In this document: positions 10,563-21,304 of the stretch, piece by piece
Numbering within the stretch: position 1 is the first letter of the stretch
Layout: the number at the start of each line of letters is the position of its first letter
Source: Tetrapisispora phaffii CBS 4417
Lineage: Eukaryota > Ascomycota > Saccharomycetes > Saccharomycetales > Saccharomycetaceae
DNA length: 64,000 nucleotides
Assembly (NCBI RefSeq): GCF_000236905.1
Contig: NC_016533.1
Location: 124,001-188,000, forward strand
Direction: 5' to 3'
The notes under the pieces: model-generated
Seen by the model: the letters and a program-made list of their open reading frames with translations, nothing else
What the model was told of the DNA's origin: nothing
Databases searched by the model: none
Made by a program: the position numbers and the translations under genes

Positions 10563-11765
10563 TTATAAAGCAGCTTTTTCTAGTTGTTCAGCAGTTTTTT
10601 GAACGTCTTTTGTCTCATCAGCCTTAGCAGCACCAGGGTATTTGGAACCCTTGTTCTTTGGTTTCTTAGCTTTCTTGGTCTTTTCTACTACAGGAGTTGG
10701 ATAACCCTTAAGTTCAGCTTCTTGATATTCTTTGTTTTGTTCATATTCTTTTCTAATTGGTTCTAATAAACCATTAATGGCATCAGCAACACCAATCTTT
10801 AGATCAGGTGGAGATAATTTTTCAGTTCTGAAATCTTCCTTTAATTGTTCAAAAGATGTGTAATTTATTGGACCACCAAATTTTTCCGGTCTATCAATAA
10901 AGAATTCAAAATGACCAACTGTATCAGCTTTTAATTCTTGAATTGGCTGTAAAACAAACTCAACAAAGGATAACAAACCATTCTCTTCAACGTTACCAGG
11001 AGAACAGAATGCACTGTTAATCTTCTTCTTGACAATTTTTGATTCTTCCAATAAATCAATTTTTGAATTTGGATCCGAAGCACTCATTTTACCACCTTGA
11101 CCTAAACCTGGAACCATTGGATTCATTAAATGTGCCCTCTTTTTGTAACCAATGTTGGGTAAAAATTCTTCAGCTAAGACGAAGATTTTTCTTTGATCAA
11201 CACCACCAAATTGGACATCAACATCTAAATATTGTTCATCCAAAGCTTGCATCAATGGATAGATCAAACCACTCAATAAAGGATTAGCAACTTGTTTAAC
11301 AACGTCGGCACCAGCTCTCTTAGCATCATTTTGTGAGACAACATTGGATAATTTAAACAAATCCATAGTATATTCACTAGAGGTTTGGTAAGAAGAACCA
11401 ACAACAAATTTTAATTTCTCAATCGGAACATTGATAGATTTTAAAATTGCCTTAACAGTACATTCGTAGTATTTAGCTCTGTAAGTGACAGTATCCAAAG
11501 TAGCCTTCATGTTATCTAAATAAGCATGTAGATCAGCAACTAAAACTGTGACTTCACAACCAGCCTTCAAGAAATGAGCTAGCTTAGTCATTGGAACAAA
11601 GTAACCACAATGTGGCTTACCAGTTGGAGCAGTACCCCAGTATAACTTGATTGGTCTCTTCTCAACCTCTAAAATGTTCTTAATAATTGGGGCATTTAAA
11701 ACTTCTTGTAAGTTCTTGGTGATCAATTCGTATGCAACTTGAGGGTCCACATGTGTTTCAGTCAT
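10563..11765 (-). CDS. TYS1: Cytosolic tyrosyl-tRNA synthetase
   Basis: Protein of 400 residues (394 in S. cerevisiae). Class Ic aminoacyl-tRNA synthetase that charges tRNA-Tyr in the cytosol. The class I HIGH-like signature is PHCGY at residues 51-55 (in [17 protein letters not shown]), and the KMSKS-like loop is KMSAS at about residue 226 ([15 protein letters not shown]). The catalytic core also has [12 protein letters not shown]. The C-terminus is the lysine-rich tail found in fungal and archaeal-type enzymes ([17 protein letters not shown]). Codon use appears biased toward preferred codons, as in highly expressed yeast genes. It converges on UBR1 with 171 bp between the stop codons and shares a 1.3 kb divergent region with TFG1. 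Confidence 0.97.
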   Translation of the reverse strand: MTETHVDPQVAYELITKNLQEVLNAPIIKNILEVEKRPIKLYWGTAPTGKPHCGYFVPMTKLAHFLKAGCEVTVLVADLHAYLDNMKATLDTVTYRAKYYECTVKAILKSINVPIEKLKFVVGSSYQTSSEYTMDLFKLSNVVSQNDAKRAGADVVKQVANPLLSGLIYPLMQALDEQYLDVDVQFGGVDQRKIFVLAEEFLPNIGYKKRAHLMNPMVPGLGQGGKMSASDPNSKIDLLEESKIVKKKINSAFCSPGNVEENGLLSFVEFVLQPIQELKADTVGHFEFFIDRPEKFGGPINYTSFEQLKEDFRTEKLSPPDLKIGVADAINGLLEPIRKEYEQNKEYQEAELKGYPTPVVEKTKKAKKPKNKGSKYPGAAKADETKDVQKTAEQLEKAAL

Positions 11766-12711
11766 CTTGGTCAGGTTCTTGTTTTATAGTCTTTTCTACT
11801 GAATCTCAATGAAACAAAAAGTTCAATTGAAGTATATTAAATTTTTTTTTATATATTCAACAACTATTTATTTAAAAAAGAAAATAATTTAAAAGGCAAG
11901 GGAAAGTAACGACAAGCCTTCCAAGTCATAAGCATGACAATTAGTTCGTAATCGAACACTATTGAAAAGTATTGTCGATGACCAATTTACAAGTGATGGC
12001 TTCAACTTCATTACTGTTCGAACAACCATTATTTTTTTTTCAGTTTTTCAGTTTTTTGCTTTCTTTTTTTTCACAAATGTTAAGAAAAAAGAAACGTTTT
12101 GAAATTCAAGGCATGCTAGCGCCGTTATGCTGGGATACCCGGACACAAAAGATGGGCGGCTAATGTTTTTTTTTGATTTTTGATTTTGTGGCAATTCTGT
12201 AAAGTTTATAAAAAAAGACAGGAAGTTTCATGTTCTAAAAGAACAAAACAACAGTTCCTGTTCTTCCTATTTAAGGAAGAAGTGAGAAGTGAGATATCCA
12301 GCTTCACAGATTTTCTGTTTCATTGATTGGATGACCTTTTTTTAGGCAAACCAGCACATCAAAGGTGGTGTTCATTATTGTGCAGTGGCAGTTATTTGGA
12401 TGCGATTTGGCAAGTTTTTTATTTCGTGGTTAGTCGCATAAAAAACGATGTAAATTTGCTATCGATTTTGGCATCTACAAGATGAGAAACTCTAGGAGAT
12501 ACTACTGGCATTTTTAAAATAAATGAAACTGGACGATGGTGGGGTGTTCGCTGTGTTTATTGGTATGTGGTCGTAAAGGAAAAAATTGGTTATTATGTTT
12601 AATTCCAAGGAGCAACTAAATAATATTCAGAGCTTTTTTAGCCGCTGAGGTCTGAAGCTTACATGTTTTTCCTGTGAAGCCAAAAAAAAAAGAGAAGAAG
12701 GTAGCGCCCTA

Positions 12712-12718
12712 TTACCCG
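12712..12718. promoter_or_regulatory. Reb1 site (TTACCCG)
   Basis: Exact TTACCCG core, next to the E-box cluster in the TYS1-TFG1 divergent promoter, about 390 bp upstream of TFG1. Reb1 is a general regulatory factor that clears nucleosomes; role here is inferred. Confidence 0.55.
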
Positions 12719-12727
12719 AGGTGTGAG

Positions 12728-12788
12728 GTCACGTGGTACATTTTGAGAAAATACATATCACGTGTACGAAAAAATTATTGATCACATG
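12728..12788. promoter_or_regulatory. Cluster of three Cbf1/E-box sites
   Basis: GTCACGTG at 12728-12735, ATCACGTG at 12757-12764 and ATCACATG at 12781-12788, all exact matches to RTCACRTG and all in the same orientation within 61 bp. Spacing between starts is 29 and 24 bp. They lie about 320-380 bp upstream of TFG1. Cbf1 or another bHLH factor is the likely binder. Confidence 0.65.
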
Positions 12789-13107
12789 CAACGAGCCCCA
12801 GGCAGTTTTCTAGTTTGTGTGGTTTAATAATTATAGTGATTTGTTTTAGAATATAGTTTAAAGCAAGAAAACATGAAAGAAAAGAATGAGAAGAAGGATA
12901 AGGAAGGATTAAAAGTTGTTGTCATTTTTAAACAAATAATTTCATTAGTTTCAACTATAAAAATTGGAAAGAACTGTGTCAGTTGCTGAATAGGTTGAGC
13001 TAGAAAGTATATCAAAACTAGTGACTTTTCTACAGAGTAATATCTTTAATCGGAACTTAATAAGAAAACAAACAAAACAAAAATATTACTCTTAAGTATT
13101 CTCACCA

Positions 13108-15411
13108 ATGTCTTCTAGTAGAGGTACCCCAACAGGAAGAAACGGTGGAACTGGATCCACTGGTTCTACTAATGCTTCTCCATTTATCAAACATGATAGA
13201 AACAGAAGAAACTTTTTAAGAGCAAAGCTATCGAATAAAGATGTTAGTAATGGAAGCATTGTTAAGAAAGAAGACCCAGACTTACAAGAAAAGAGAGACC
13301 ATGACTTATTAAAAGGTGTCGAGAATAGAACCAATAAAATAAATATCAAAGTTAAAGGTGAAGACAACGAAGTATACAACGAATTTCCATTAAGAGCAAT
13401 TTCAAAAGAAAATTTAGAAAATATGAGAACCCATTTATTGAAGTTTCAAAGTAAAAAAGTGATTAAACCATTAAATGATTTTCATTTGCCAATTAGATTG
13501 CATAGAAAAGATACAAGGAATTTACAATTTCAATTGACAAGAGCAGAAATTGTTCAAAGACAAAAAGAAATCATGGAATACAAAAAGACACAGCAAGCCG
13601 GTGGCAATACCAATGCAAACCAAAACTTTAATGCAAAGTCATATTCAACTAAAAATAAACACGGTAGTGGAGTTCAAGATTCTGTTGCAAACAAAAGTAA
13701 CAATACGAAGACTTATGATGCATCTACTCCTGTAGCAGATTCAACTATTAAAACTGAACCACAGACAACCACTAATTTGGCAGATGATGTAAAACCATTG
13801 ATTGAAAATTCAGATGTTAAACAAGAACCAACAACTGAATTGAACAATCTTCAAAATGACGCTCAAGGCAAAGTACAAGATTCGACACCAACTTCAGTAG
13901 ACATTAACGGCAGTACTACCAAGATGATTACTAAATTGGAAGAAGCTGGTATTGCAGAAGATCCAACGAAAGTAGGAATGGTGAGATATGACGGTGAAGA
14001 GAGAGTACAAGAAAAAGATCAATTCGAAGAAGGTACCGTCGATCCATTAGCTGATATTGCCCCAGATGGTGGTGGCCGTGCCAAGAGAGGTAATTTGAGA
14101 AGAAAAACAAGACAAATTAAGGTTTTAGACGAAAATGCTAAGAAGTTAAGATTTGAAGAATTTTACCCTTGGGTCATGGAAGATTTCGACGGTTACAATA
14201 CATGGGTAGGTTCTTATGAGGCTGGTAACTCTGATTCATATGTTTTATTAAGTGTTGAAGATGATGGTAGTTTTACCATGATCCCAGCTGATAAAGTTTA
14301 CAAATTTACTGCAAGAAATAAATATGCTACTTTAACAATTGAAGAAGCTGAGAAGAGAATGGATAAAAAAAGTGGTGAAGTTCCACGTTGGTTAATGAAG
14401 CATTTGGATAATATTGGTACAACAACAACAAGATACGATAGAACAAAGAGAAGACTGAAAGCAGTTGCCGATCAACGTAGAAGTATTGAAGGAAGTGAAA
14501 GTGAACACGACGACAATTCTGAAGTTGAATTAGATTATGATGAAGAATTTGCTGATGATGAAGAAGCTCCAATTATTGACGGTAATGAGCAAGAGAATAA
14601 AGAATCTGAAAAAAGAATAAAAAAAGAAATGTTACAAGCCAATGCAATGGGCCTACGTGATACCGAAGAAGTCCCAGATGAATTAAACAAAGAGGATGAT
14701 TTGTTTACAGAAAAGAAAATGGATGAAGAAGGTGAAAGAATGAAAAAAGCATTACAAAAGACAGAACTGGCCGCATTGTACTCAGATGATGATGGTGAGA
14801 TTAATCCTTATTTGTCCGAATCAGACATAGAGAAACAAGATAAGGAAAATGAAAAAGATAAAGAAAAGGAAAATGAAAAGGGAAGTAATGAAGGATCACC
14901 TGTTAAGAAGGAAAATAGTGAAGAAAGTAAGATTTCAAAGAGAGCATCTCCTAAAAAGAGTAGAAAGACAAATAAGGAGTCTAATGAACCACAAATTATA
15001 ATCAAGAGTATCAAAGATTGTGTCATTGTCTTAAAAGCTAACAAGAAAGTATTAGAAAATTTTGCCCCAGGTGAATGGAATCCTGAAGTCTCAAAGCGTA
15101 AGAGAGAAGAGATGGAATTAAACAGAGATGCTGTTGACAGTAATGGAAATCTTGAAAATGATGAATCTGAATTACCAGCTGCTAAAAAAATCAAGACAGA
15201 AGATTCAAGTGATGTACCAATTATTACTGAACAAGATATAATGGATGCTATTGGTGATGGTAAGGTAAATGTCAAGGACTTTGGTAAATCTATTAGAAAG
15301 AAATATCCAGGTTCTGCTAACAAAAAGTTGATGTTTGCTATCGTAAAAAAATTGTGCAGAAAAGTGGATAATGAACATATGGAATTAAAAAATAAGCCAG
15401 CTGGAAATTAA
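13108..15411 (+). CDS. TFG1: TFIIF largest subunit Tfg1 (RAP74 homolog)
   Basis: Protein of 767 residues, against 735 in S. cerevisiae. Tfg1 pairs with Tfg2 in TFIIF, which binds Pol II and stabilises the preinitiation complex. The conserved N-terminal block around EFPLRAISKENLENMRTH and LPIRLHRKDTRNLQFQLTRAE (about residues 90-150) and the dimerisation block at about 330-440 (RRKTRQIKVLDENAKKLRFEEFYPWVMEDFDGYNTWVG region) flank a poorly conserved Asn/Thr-rich insert. A long charged middle follows. The last 60 or so residues form the winged-helix domain (EQDIMDAIGDGKVNVKDFGK, KYPGSANKKLMFAIVKKLCRKV). Start chosen at the first ATG, giving the usual SSSRGTP leader. Confidence 0.95.
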   Translation: MSSSRGTPTGRNGGTGSTGSTNASPFIKHDRNRRNFLRAKLSNKDVSNGSIVKKEDPDLQEKRDHDLLKGVENRTNKINIKVKGEDNEVYNEFPLRAISKENLENMRTHLLKFQSKKVIKPLNDFHLPIRLHRKDTRNLQFQLTRAEIVQRQKEIMEYKKTQQAGGNTNANQNFNAKSYSTKNKHGSGVQDSVANKSNNTKTYDASTPVADSTIKTEPQTTTNLADDVKPLIENSDVKQEPTTELNNLQNDAQGKVQDSTPTSVDINGSTTKMITKLEEAGIAEDPTKVGMVRYDGEERVQEKDQFEEGTVDPLADIAPDGGGRAKRGNLRRKTRQIKVLDENAKKLRFEEFYPWVMEDFDGYNTWVGSYEAGNSDSYVLLSVEDDGSFTMIPADKVYKFTARNKYATLTIEEAEKRMDKKSGEVPRWLMKHLDNIGTTTTRYDRTKRRLKAVADQRRSIEGSESEHDDNSEVELDYDEEFADDEEAPIIDGNEQENKESEKRIKKEMLQANAMGLRDTEEVPDELNKEDDLFTEKKMDEEGERMKKALQKTELAALYSDDDGEINPYLSESDIEKQDKENEKDKEKENEKGSNEGSPVKKENSEESKISKRASPKKSRKTNKESNEPQIIIKSIKDCVIVLKANKKVLENFAPGEWNPEVSKRKREEMELNRDAVDSNGNLENDESELPAAKKIKTEDSSDVPIITEQDIMDAIGDGKVNVKDFGKSIRKKYPGSANKKLMFAIVKKLCRKVDNEHMELKNKPAGN

Positions 15412-15676
15412 TAGTACCAATCTTATTTCGTTGCATGGCCATTAGTTGCCCATAAGAATAGATAATTTAAAATTACTAGATATCAATTTTTTAAGCGATA
15501 TGTACTTTAAACTAGAATATGATAATAATAATACTAAGAAATCAATAGAAATTTAATATATAAAAAGTATACATAGCAACTTATTAAATTATTTTAGATA
15601 CTCCATTCTATCTTCTTCTTCTTAAATCATGCAACTTCAACAATAGCATCATCGTCACTATCCTCTTCATCTTCGT
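15412..15676. other. TFG1-HGH1 convergent 3' region
   Basis: 265 bp between convergent stops. Apart from the acidic coding-like tail at 15627-15688 belonging to HGH1, it holds only A/T-rich 3' flanks with TATATA-type efficiency elements. Confidence 0.5.
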
Positions 15677-16804
15677 CTAGATCCATTTTACCGTTTCAAG
15701 AATAGCATCGGCAGAATCTTCAGCATTCTTAACTGGCATTTCTTCAATGTTACTATTTTGGGCTGGTTCACCTCTCATCAACATGTTGACAATTCTGTTA
15801 CACAATTCATCGATTTCTTCATTATCAATATTTTTATGCAATTCTCTGACTAATGGATAGACAGATTTACTTCTCATGTATTCTCTACCGGCAGAAGTGG
15901 TGCATAATAATAATATACTTTCCAAGTGAACGCAGATAATTTCTGGGACTGGATCTCTTACTTTATCTTCTGGCAGTAATTGCAATTCATCAGGTAAATT
16001 AAACATATCTTCTTCATCAATTTCAGAATCCTTGGCATTGGTGATTGGTAATAAAATATATGGTAATAAATTGATATCCTCATCGTTTAAAATTTTTTCA
16101 TGACTTTCTGAATCAAACAAAGAATTTTTGATAGTGGAAGCGACACCTTCTCTTCTAGTTTTAGAATCATATTTTTCAGTGAAAACTAATAATTTGGAGA
16201 TTGGAACGACATTATCATATTCTTGGGCGGTAATGAAATATTCCCTACCCTTTCTAAATCTTGAGATATCAGCAAAGAAATAAGCTAAATAGTCAAAAGT
16301 AGCGAATTTATTCAATTTTCTATCGTAGCCCTTGACAAAACAGTCTATTAGACAGTCCATGACGTATTGACTTTTGAAAGTTGAAGCATCCAAAGTTGGA
16401 AGTTCATCATCATCTTTACCTGTAACAAAGTTCAAAACAGCTGTGATACCATCTTCCTTCGCTAGATTGCTTAGTAATATGCACATAATATCGGCACTAC
16501 TGTTATTCAAATCACAAATTTTCAACGACAAGTACTTCAAATACTTCTCATCCTTTATGATTAATCTTCTGGCGACAACATCGTCACATAAATTAGCTAG
16601 AATGGTAACTGACTGTTGAACTAGAGGTTTTGATTTTTCCTTGGATAAATCTTTTAAATCTTCAATAGCTCTATAGTTGTCATATTTAAAAATAGCAGCA
16701 TTAGTACCAGTACTGAAACCAACCAGGTTATCCAAAGCTATTTGTCTGACAGCAGGTTGTGGAGAGTGCAGAAAAGATACTAATTCTTCCAATTGAGTAG
16801 GCAT
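15677..16804 (-). CDS. HGH1: eEF2 folding chaperone Hgh1, probable frameshift at the C-terminus
   Basis: Protein of 375 residues as it stands. Hgh1 is an armadillo/HEAT-like repeat protein that helps fold translation elongation factor 2 together with TRiC. The conserved start [30 protein letters not shown] is present, as are later blocks such as [11 protein letters not shown] and [20 protein letters not shown]. The frame stops at 15677 (ending ETVKWI). Directly beyond it, in the next frame, lies an acidic tail of about 19 codons ([19 protein letters not shown]) ending at a TGA at 15627-15629. One extra A in the AAAA run at about 15689 would join them and give about 392 residues, close to the 394 of the S. 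cerevisiae protein. See findings. Confidence 0.93.
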   Translation of the reverse strand: MPTQLEELVSFLHSPQPAVRQIALDNLVGFSTGTNAAIFKYDNYRAIEDLKDLSKEKSKPLVQQSVTILANLCDDVVARRLIIKDEKYLKYLSLKICDLNNSSADIMCILLSNLAKEDGITAVLNFVTGKDDDELPTLDASTFKSQYVMDCLIDCFVKGYDRKLNKFATFDYLAYFFADISRFRKGREYFITAQEYDNVVPISKLLVFTEKYDSKTRREGVASTIKNSLFDSESHEKILNDEDINLLPYILLPITNAKDSEIDEEDMFNLPDELQLLPEDKVRDPVPEIICVHLESILLLCTTSAGREYMRSKSVYPLVRELHKNIDNEEIDELCNRIVNMLMRGEPAQNSNIEEMPVKNAEDSADAILETVKWI

Positions 16805-17239
16805 GGTTGATTCAATAAATATTAGCGAATGGATTATCTATTTCGTGAGCAAAAATTAATTATATTTGAAAACAAATGAGATATTGGAATACTGAAGAAA
16901 ATATTTCCTGGAATATCATTATATCTATATATCTTTTTTTAAGAATAGTTCTCATTTATACTTGCATATCAAAATTTGATGAAGTTTTTAACGATGAGAT
17001 GATATGGCGATGACTTTAAAACTTCTCGTAATTAAACATTTTTTTCCAGAGACGGAAGAAAGAAAGATACTGAAATTCGAAGGACGCCCAAGTTACCGTA
17101 ACAATAAAGATGGAACCACCAGAGTGAAAGACCATTTATGATAAAGAAAGGTATGAATATATAAACTTACCATCATTTAAAAGGATGAAATACTTCCCAT
17201 TTTGCAAGGCTAGCAGTCCAAAGACTTAATTTTGAAAGA

Positions 17240-17560
17240 ATGAGTTCAGATGGTTATTCAGACATAAACTTTTCCGGTAACATAATAAAGAATAAAAAGT
17301 CTCTACTTTATGTTCAAGATAGCACATCATTAGTATTTGGTCTTGGAGCGGGTATCATTCAATTGGAATCGTTAAATGGGTTTGGATTTTTCCTCATTTG
17401 TTACTTCAGTGTCTCGTTTCTGTATAGTACTTGGATCTGTCAATCTAATCCATCCAAATACTATTTGAATCCGCTATATGAAATATATTTTGAATCTCTG
17501 TTTAGAGAGTTGACAGGATATGTAATGGCTTGGACATTTTCATATGCTATTGTTGGGTAA
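17240..17560 (+). CDS. EMC6: ER membrane protein complex subunit Emc6
   Basis: Protein of 106 residues (108 in S. cerevisiae). Emc6 is a membrane-embedded core subunit of the EMC insertase, which places tail-anchored and multi-pass proteins into the ER membrane. Diagnostic sequence: KKSLLYVQDSTSLVFGLGAGI at the N-terminus, YLNPLYEIYFESLFRELTGYVMAWTFSYAIVG at the C-terminus (split blocks YFESLFRELTG and VMAWTFSYA). Hydrophobic segments are visible at about 30-50, 50-70 and 87-105. The ATG at 17240 is the only one upstream of the conserved block. Diverges from HGH1 over 435 bp; convergent with PUF3. In S. cerevisiae EMC6 and PUF3 are neighbours in the same arrangement. Confidence 0.95.
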   Translation: MSSDGYSDINFSGNIIKNKKSLLYVQDSTSLVFGLGAGIIQLESLNGFGFFLICYFSVSFLYSTWICQSNPSKYYLNPLYEIYFESLFRELTGYVMAWTFSYAIVG

Positions 17561-17966
17561 ATGTACTGGATACACAATTGTCCCATCGTGTTGATGCATC
17601 ATTGCTTTATTGTCTGTTGAACGACCAACCCTAATACTATTCCAAATATAACAGATGGAATATTTACTAGTTAATGCTAATTTATAAATACAATAATGAT
17701 ATATCGTTTTAAGATAAATTATACAATGGTAATTTTATTTCTAATATATATATAATTTATATATCATATGTACAAAAGTAGATTCTAGACGAATAGCAGA
17801 ACTGTGGTGGTATTGAAAACCACATATGGCGTTATATACAAAAATTAATACACTATTTATACATCAACATGACTTATTTTGAAGAATTATTAAATCTGAT
17901 TATAGAGTTAATATCAAACAGTTATCTCAAAATAGATTCAAAAGGAAATTCTTCTTGATAACAAAT
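17561..17966. other. EMC6-PUF3 convergent 3' region
   Basis: 406 bp, strongly A/T-rich with TATATA stretches near 17745-17770 typical of yeast 3' end processing. No gene seen. Confidence 0.5.
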
Positions 17967-20840
17967 TTAATCAATACGAACATTTTCAACTAAAGCAGCT
18001 AGTTTTTCAACACTAGCTAAATGTCTATTACCTAGCGAATTTGATGAATTCAATTTTTCCAAATAAGATCTAATCGCAACAACAATCAACTTCTTTTCTT
18101 CACCTTCTGTGACACCAACTAATTTTTGGACCACATAGTTGGCAAATTGATCTCTCATCATTAAAATCATTGGATCATCATCATTTAATGAGGATGCATG
18201 CTTCAAATCATGAGGCAAGATTTGAGATAAAATAGTTTTTCTCTGTTCTTTATTTCCATATAAAATTGTCTTTTCAACAACATTGGAGGCAAATTTATGT
18301 TTTGAAAAATCAACAACATTTTCTGAAACAATATTAATAATTTCTTGTTTAGCTTTCTTAATACGAGGAGAAAAATTTTCTTGTTCCAAGTCTTCTTCTT
18401 TTTGTTGCAATAAATATTGAATGACATAATTACCATATTGATCTTGAATCAAATAAGGAATGAAATCGAATAATTCCTCCAAAATGGCAGTTTGATTTTC
18501 CTTTGAACCAAATTCTAATAATCTTTGAATAACTCTACACCCATATGCATGTGTAGACAAATGATAAATTTGTCCAGTTAAAGATTGTAGAATGAATGAT
18601 ATTTCTGAAATCGGTATATGTTCAATTGCCTTTTGAATAACATGATTACCGTTTTGATCTTTAATCATTGGCAATACACAATCCTTTAATTCTAATACCA
18701 ATTCAATTTTTTGATCAGGTTCAATAAATTCTAGAGCTCTTTGAATTACACGACATGCATACATTTGCATTGAAAGTTTAATCATTTTACCTCTAAAATT
18801 TTCAACTAAGACTTTTCTTTGAGTTTCCGATCCAAATTCAAAAAATTTCTGAATAACATAGTTCCCAAACACGTCATCAGATAATTCTAAAATATGATCT
18901 CTAATTTTATTAAAGATAATTTCCTTTTCTGAAGGTTTTACAACAGCTAATTCATGTTGAATAAATCTTGAACCATGTTGATCTTTACAAAATTCTAAGG
19001 TATGACCATGAATATCTTTCAAAGTATATTGTTTGTTCGTAGTATTATTTCTAAACTCTTCCAACAGAGCTGATCTATGGTATTGCTGTGAGGAAATAAT
19101 TTTGTTAGCTTGTTGAGTTGAGTTAGCCATCTTAGTATTATTTCTTCCTTGAGTGGCATTGTTGTAGGCATTACCGCTGTTATTATTGTTATTATTACCA
19201 GATTTCTTTGGAAATTTTATTTGATTAGTAGCACTCGAATTCAAAACATGTGCAGGTATATTATTATCCAAATATGGATTAGCTTGTTTATTTGGTTTAT
19301 GAGTTCCATTGTTATTGTTGTTGTTTCTATTTCTACTGTTGTTATTGTTGATAGCATTATTATTTTTCATTTTACTCTTGGATGAATTTTCTTCAAGAAT
19401 ATTTTTAGCATTTTCCATGTTATTATTAGATTTCATTTGATTACCATTGTTACCAGAATTTGATTGATCAACGTAAAAATATGGATTATCTATTTGCATG
19501 GACATTGGATTAACAGGTTGAGTTGCAGTTGGTGGCATGCCCATAGCTGATGGAAACATGAACATGTTAGGATTAATCAAAGAATTTTGTGGATCTATTG
19601 GAGGAGCATCATTTACATGGTTATTATAATTATTTACACCTTGAATTGCATTTGGTTTGAAGACAGGCAAAGTTGAGAAATTTTGCATGTTCCAAATATT
19701 TCTTCTTACATTCTGCATATCATATTGATTATTTGCATCACCATATGGGTTTGGAATATTACTATTTCTATTTGTGCTTAAACTTGCATTATTTGATGAA
19801 CTCATTTCATGATAGGAAGAAGTACTTGACTCTGTTGCAGAAGTGATTGCAGTGAGATCTGTTGCCATTGAAGAAGTAATCGAAGGTTTTCTTCCCTTGA
19901 CTGATAAATTGGTGTTGACATTAGTTGATCTTGAAGCATCGATATTATTTACTCTTTGTTGATCGATGCTGCTAGAGTTATTTGTCGAATGTCTCATCAG
20001 TAAATCTTGCACATTAGTCAAAGAATTACCTGCTGATAAACTAGCCATCAAATTACCTTTAGAACCATTTTCGATTTCCCTAGTACCGTCTACTAATGAT
20101 TTACCAAATGTTTCAAAAAACCCAGCACTCTCGTTGTTACTAGCATCGTCGCTTGCAATATTGTTGACATCGGAGATTGTTTGAGTACCGCCGACACCGA
20201 CGGAAGCAGCGGTGACGTTATTACCCATGGTATTGTTGATACTATCATTGAATAGAATTGGTCCATTTACGCTTGCGGAATAATGTTTTAGAATGTCCAT
20301 TCTTTGATCCAAACTGCCTGCATGATGATTATTATTTACAGAATGTGCGTTTTGAACAGAACCGTTGTTATTAGAGACATTGACACTGTTTTTAGTATTA
20401 ATGCTATTGAAAAACGTAGCCGCACTGAAGCCAGGAGGTGCGGTTCCTACAGAGAGAGGCGATTTCCTGCTATGAGGAGTATTTGACTTCAAAACATCCA
20501 AATAGTTGTTGATGGAACCCGTGTTGTCACCAATATCACTCCCAGTACCTCTAAACGACCCGATCTGATTATTGTTGTTGTTTAAATTATTTACAAACGC
20601 CGCATTTGCGTTCCCTATAACGGGATTCGACAACGCACTCAAAGACGACACAATAGAGGCCAGTTCCGAATCCATAGCCGACTTCGACCCTGGAAGATTG
20701 TTATTAGCAGCAGCAGTGGTATTGGGAGTAGCGGTAGCAGTAGCAGCAGCGTTCACGTTATCGGATTGCAAAAAAATCGGAGATGTCGCTCTGGAAGGAG
20801 GCGACATCTCTGAGTAGGACCAAGGGTCATTAATAGACAT
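17967..20840 (-). CDS. PUF3: Pumilio-family mRNA-binding protein Puf3
   Basis: Protein of 957 residues from the ATG at 20840 (starting MSINDPWSYSEM). Puf3 binds UGUANAUA elements in 3' UTRs of nuclear mRNAs for mitochondrial proteins and controls their decay, translation and localisation at the mitochondrial surface. The C-terminal third, from about residue 600, holds eight Pumilio repeats with the family motifs FCKDQHGSRFIQ, DDVFGNYVIQKFFEFG, MYACRVIQRALEF, KDQNGNHVIQKAIEH, THAYGCRVIQRLLEFG, QDQYGNYVIQYLLQ, KHKFASNVVEKTILYG and RDQFANYVVQKLV. The repeats and the tail NRHLASVEKLAALVENV are almost identical to S. cerevisiae Puf3. The N-terminal two thirds is low complexity and Asn-rich, with the conserved block MDSELASIVSSLSALS and the motif ILKHYSASVNGPI. 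Base composition rises in GC toward the 5' end. Confidence 0.96.
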   Translation of the reverse strand: MSINDPWSYSEMSPPSRATSPIFLQSDNVNAAATATATPNTTAAANNNLPGSKSAMDSELASIVSSLSALSNPVIGNANAAFVNNLNNNNNQIGSFRGTGSDIGDNTGSINNYLDVLKSNTPHSRKSPLSVGTAPPGFSAATFFNSINTKNSVNVSNNNGSVQNAHSVNNNHHAGSLDQRMDILKHYSASVNGPILFNDSINNTMGNNVTAASVGVGGTQTISDVNNIASDDASNNESAGFFETFGKSLVDGTREIENGSKGNLMASLSAGNSLTNVQDLLMRHSTNNSSSIDQQRVNNIDASRSTNVNTNLSVKGRKPSITSSMATDLTAITSATESSTSSYHEMSSSNNASLSTNRNSNIPNPYGDANNQYDMQNVRRNIWNMQNFSTLPVFKPNAIQGVNNYNNHVNDAPPIDPQNSLINPNMFMFPSAMGMPPTATQPVNPMSMQIDNPYFYVDQSNSGNNGNQMKSNNNMENAKNILEENSSKSKMKNNNAINNNNSRNRNNNNNNGTHKPNKQANPYLDNNIPAHVLNSSATNQIKFPKKSGNNNNNNSGNAYNNATQGRNNTKMANSTQQANKIISSQQYHRSALLEEFRNNTTNKQYTLKDIHGHTLEFCKDQHGSRFIQHELAVVKPSEKEIIFNKIRDHILELSDDVFGNYVIQKFFEFGSETQRKVLVENFRGKMIKLSMQMYACRVIQRALEFIEPDQKIELVLELKDCVLPMIKDQNGNHVIQKAIEHIPISEISFILQSLTGQIYHLSTHAYGCRVIQRLLEFGSKENQTAILEELFDFIPYLIQDQYGNYVIQYLLQQKEEDLEQENFSPRIKKAKQEIINIVSENVVDFSKHKFASNVVEKTILYGNKEQRKTILSQILPHDLKHASSLNDDDPMILMMRDQFANYVVQKLVGVTEGEEKKLIVVAIRSYLEKLNSSNSLGNRHLASVEKLAALVENVRID

Positions 20841-21262
20841 AATCCTCTTCTCCTTCAATATAATTATTACACTCTTTTTCCTAAGTTGTGCACTTACCAA
20901 TAGTTTTGTATAAAACAGACTTTTGGTTTTGTTGTGGTCCTGAGATATGATTTACAGTCCAAAACTAGCGCCCATATAATAAAACAAAGCAGAATAACAC
21001 ACACGCCGTATCGAAAGTACACGATATAGAGAAAAGCACGTCGATGAAGTTTCACAACCTAGTAGTATGTAGAAGTCTTGACTGCTTTATATATATGTGT
21101 CTATATGGGCATATCTGCACGTTTGCACATTTTTGTATCTTCAGCTGTTTATATATGAAGTCTATCTTCTGGGAGGGAACTGCCGCCCGTCCATCGGCAA
21201 AAAAAATCAGAAAAGAAAAAAAAGAACGGACACAAAAACGCGGGCCGTGCATCGTGACGCAT

Positions 21263-21281
21263 GCCCGCGCTCTGCGCGGGC
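21263..21281. repeat. GC-only hairpin, 8-bp arms
   Basis: GCCCGCGC at 21263-21270 and GCGCGGGC at 21274-21281, separated by TCT. The arms are perfect complements made only of G and C, which is unusual in this AT-rich genome. Confidence 0.8.
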
Positions 21282-21304
21282 GCTCTTTTGGTTGGGTGTC
21301 GTAG

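Larger units (their letters stand above)
11766..13107. other. TYS1-TFG1 divergent promoter region
   Basis: 1.34 kb with no supported gene. It contains poly(dA:dT) tracts (for example near 11840-11890 and 12030-12075), a Reb1 site and a tight cluster of three E-boxes, listed separately. A short frame at 11972-12163 is low complexity and not credible. Confidence 0.6.

Noticed and set aside
11972..12163. 63-codon frame rich in Phe/Leu/Ser upstream of TYS1
   Set aside because: Low-complexity translation of T-rich promoter DNA.
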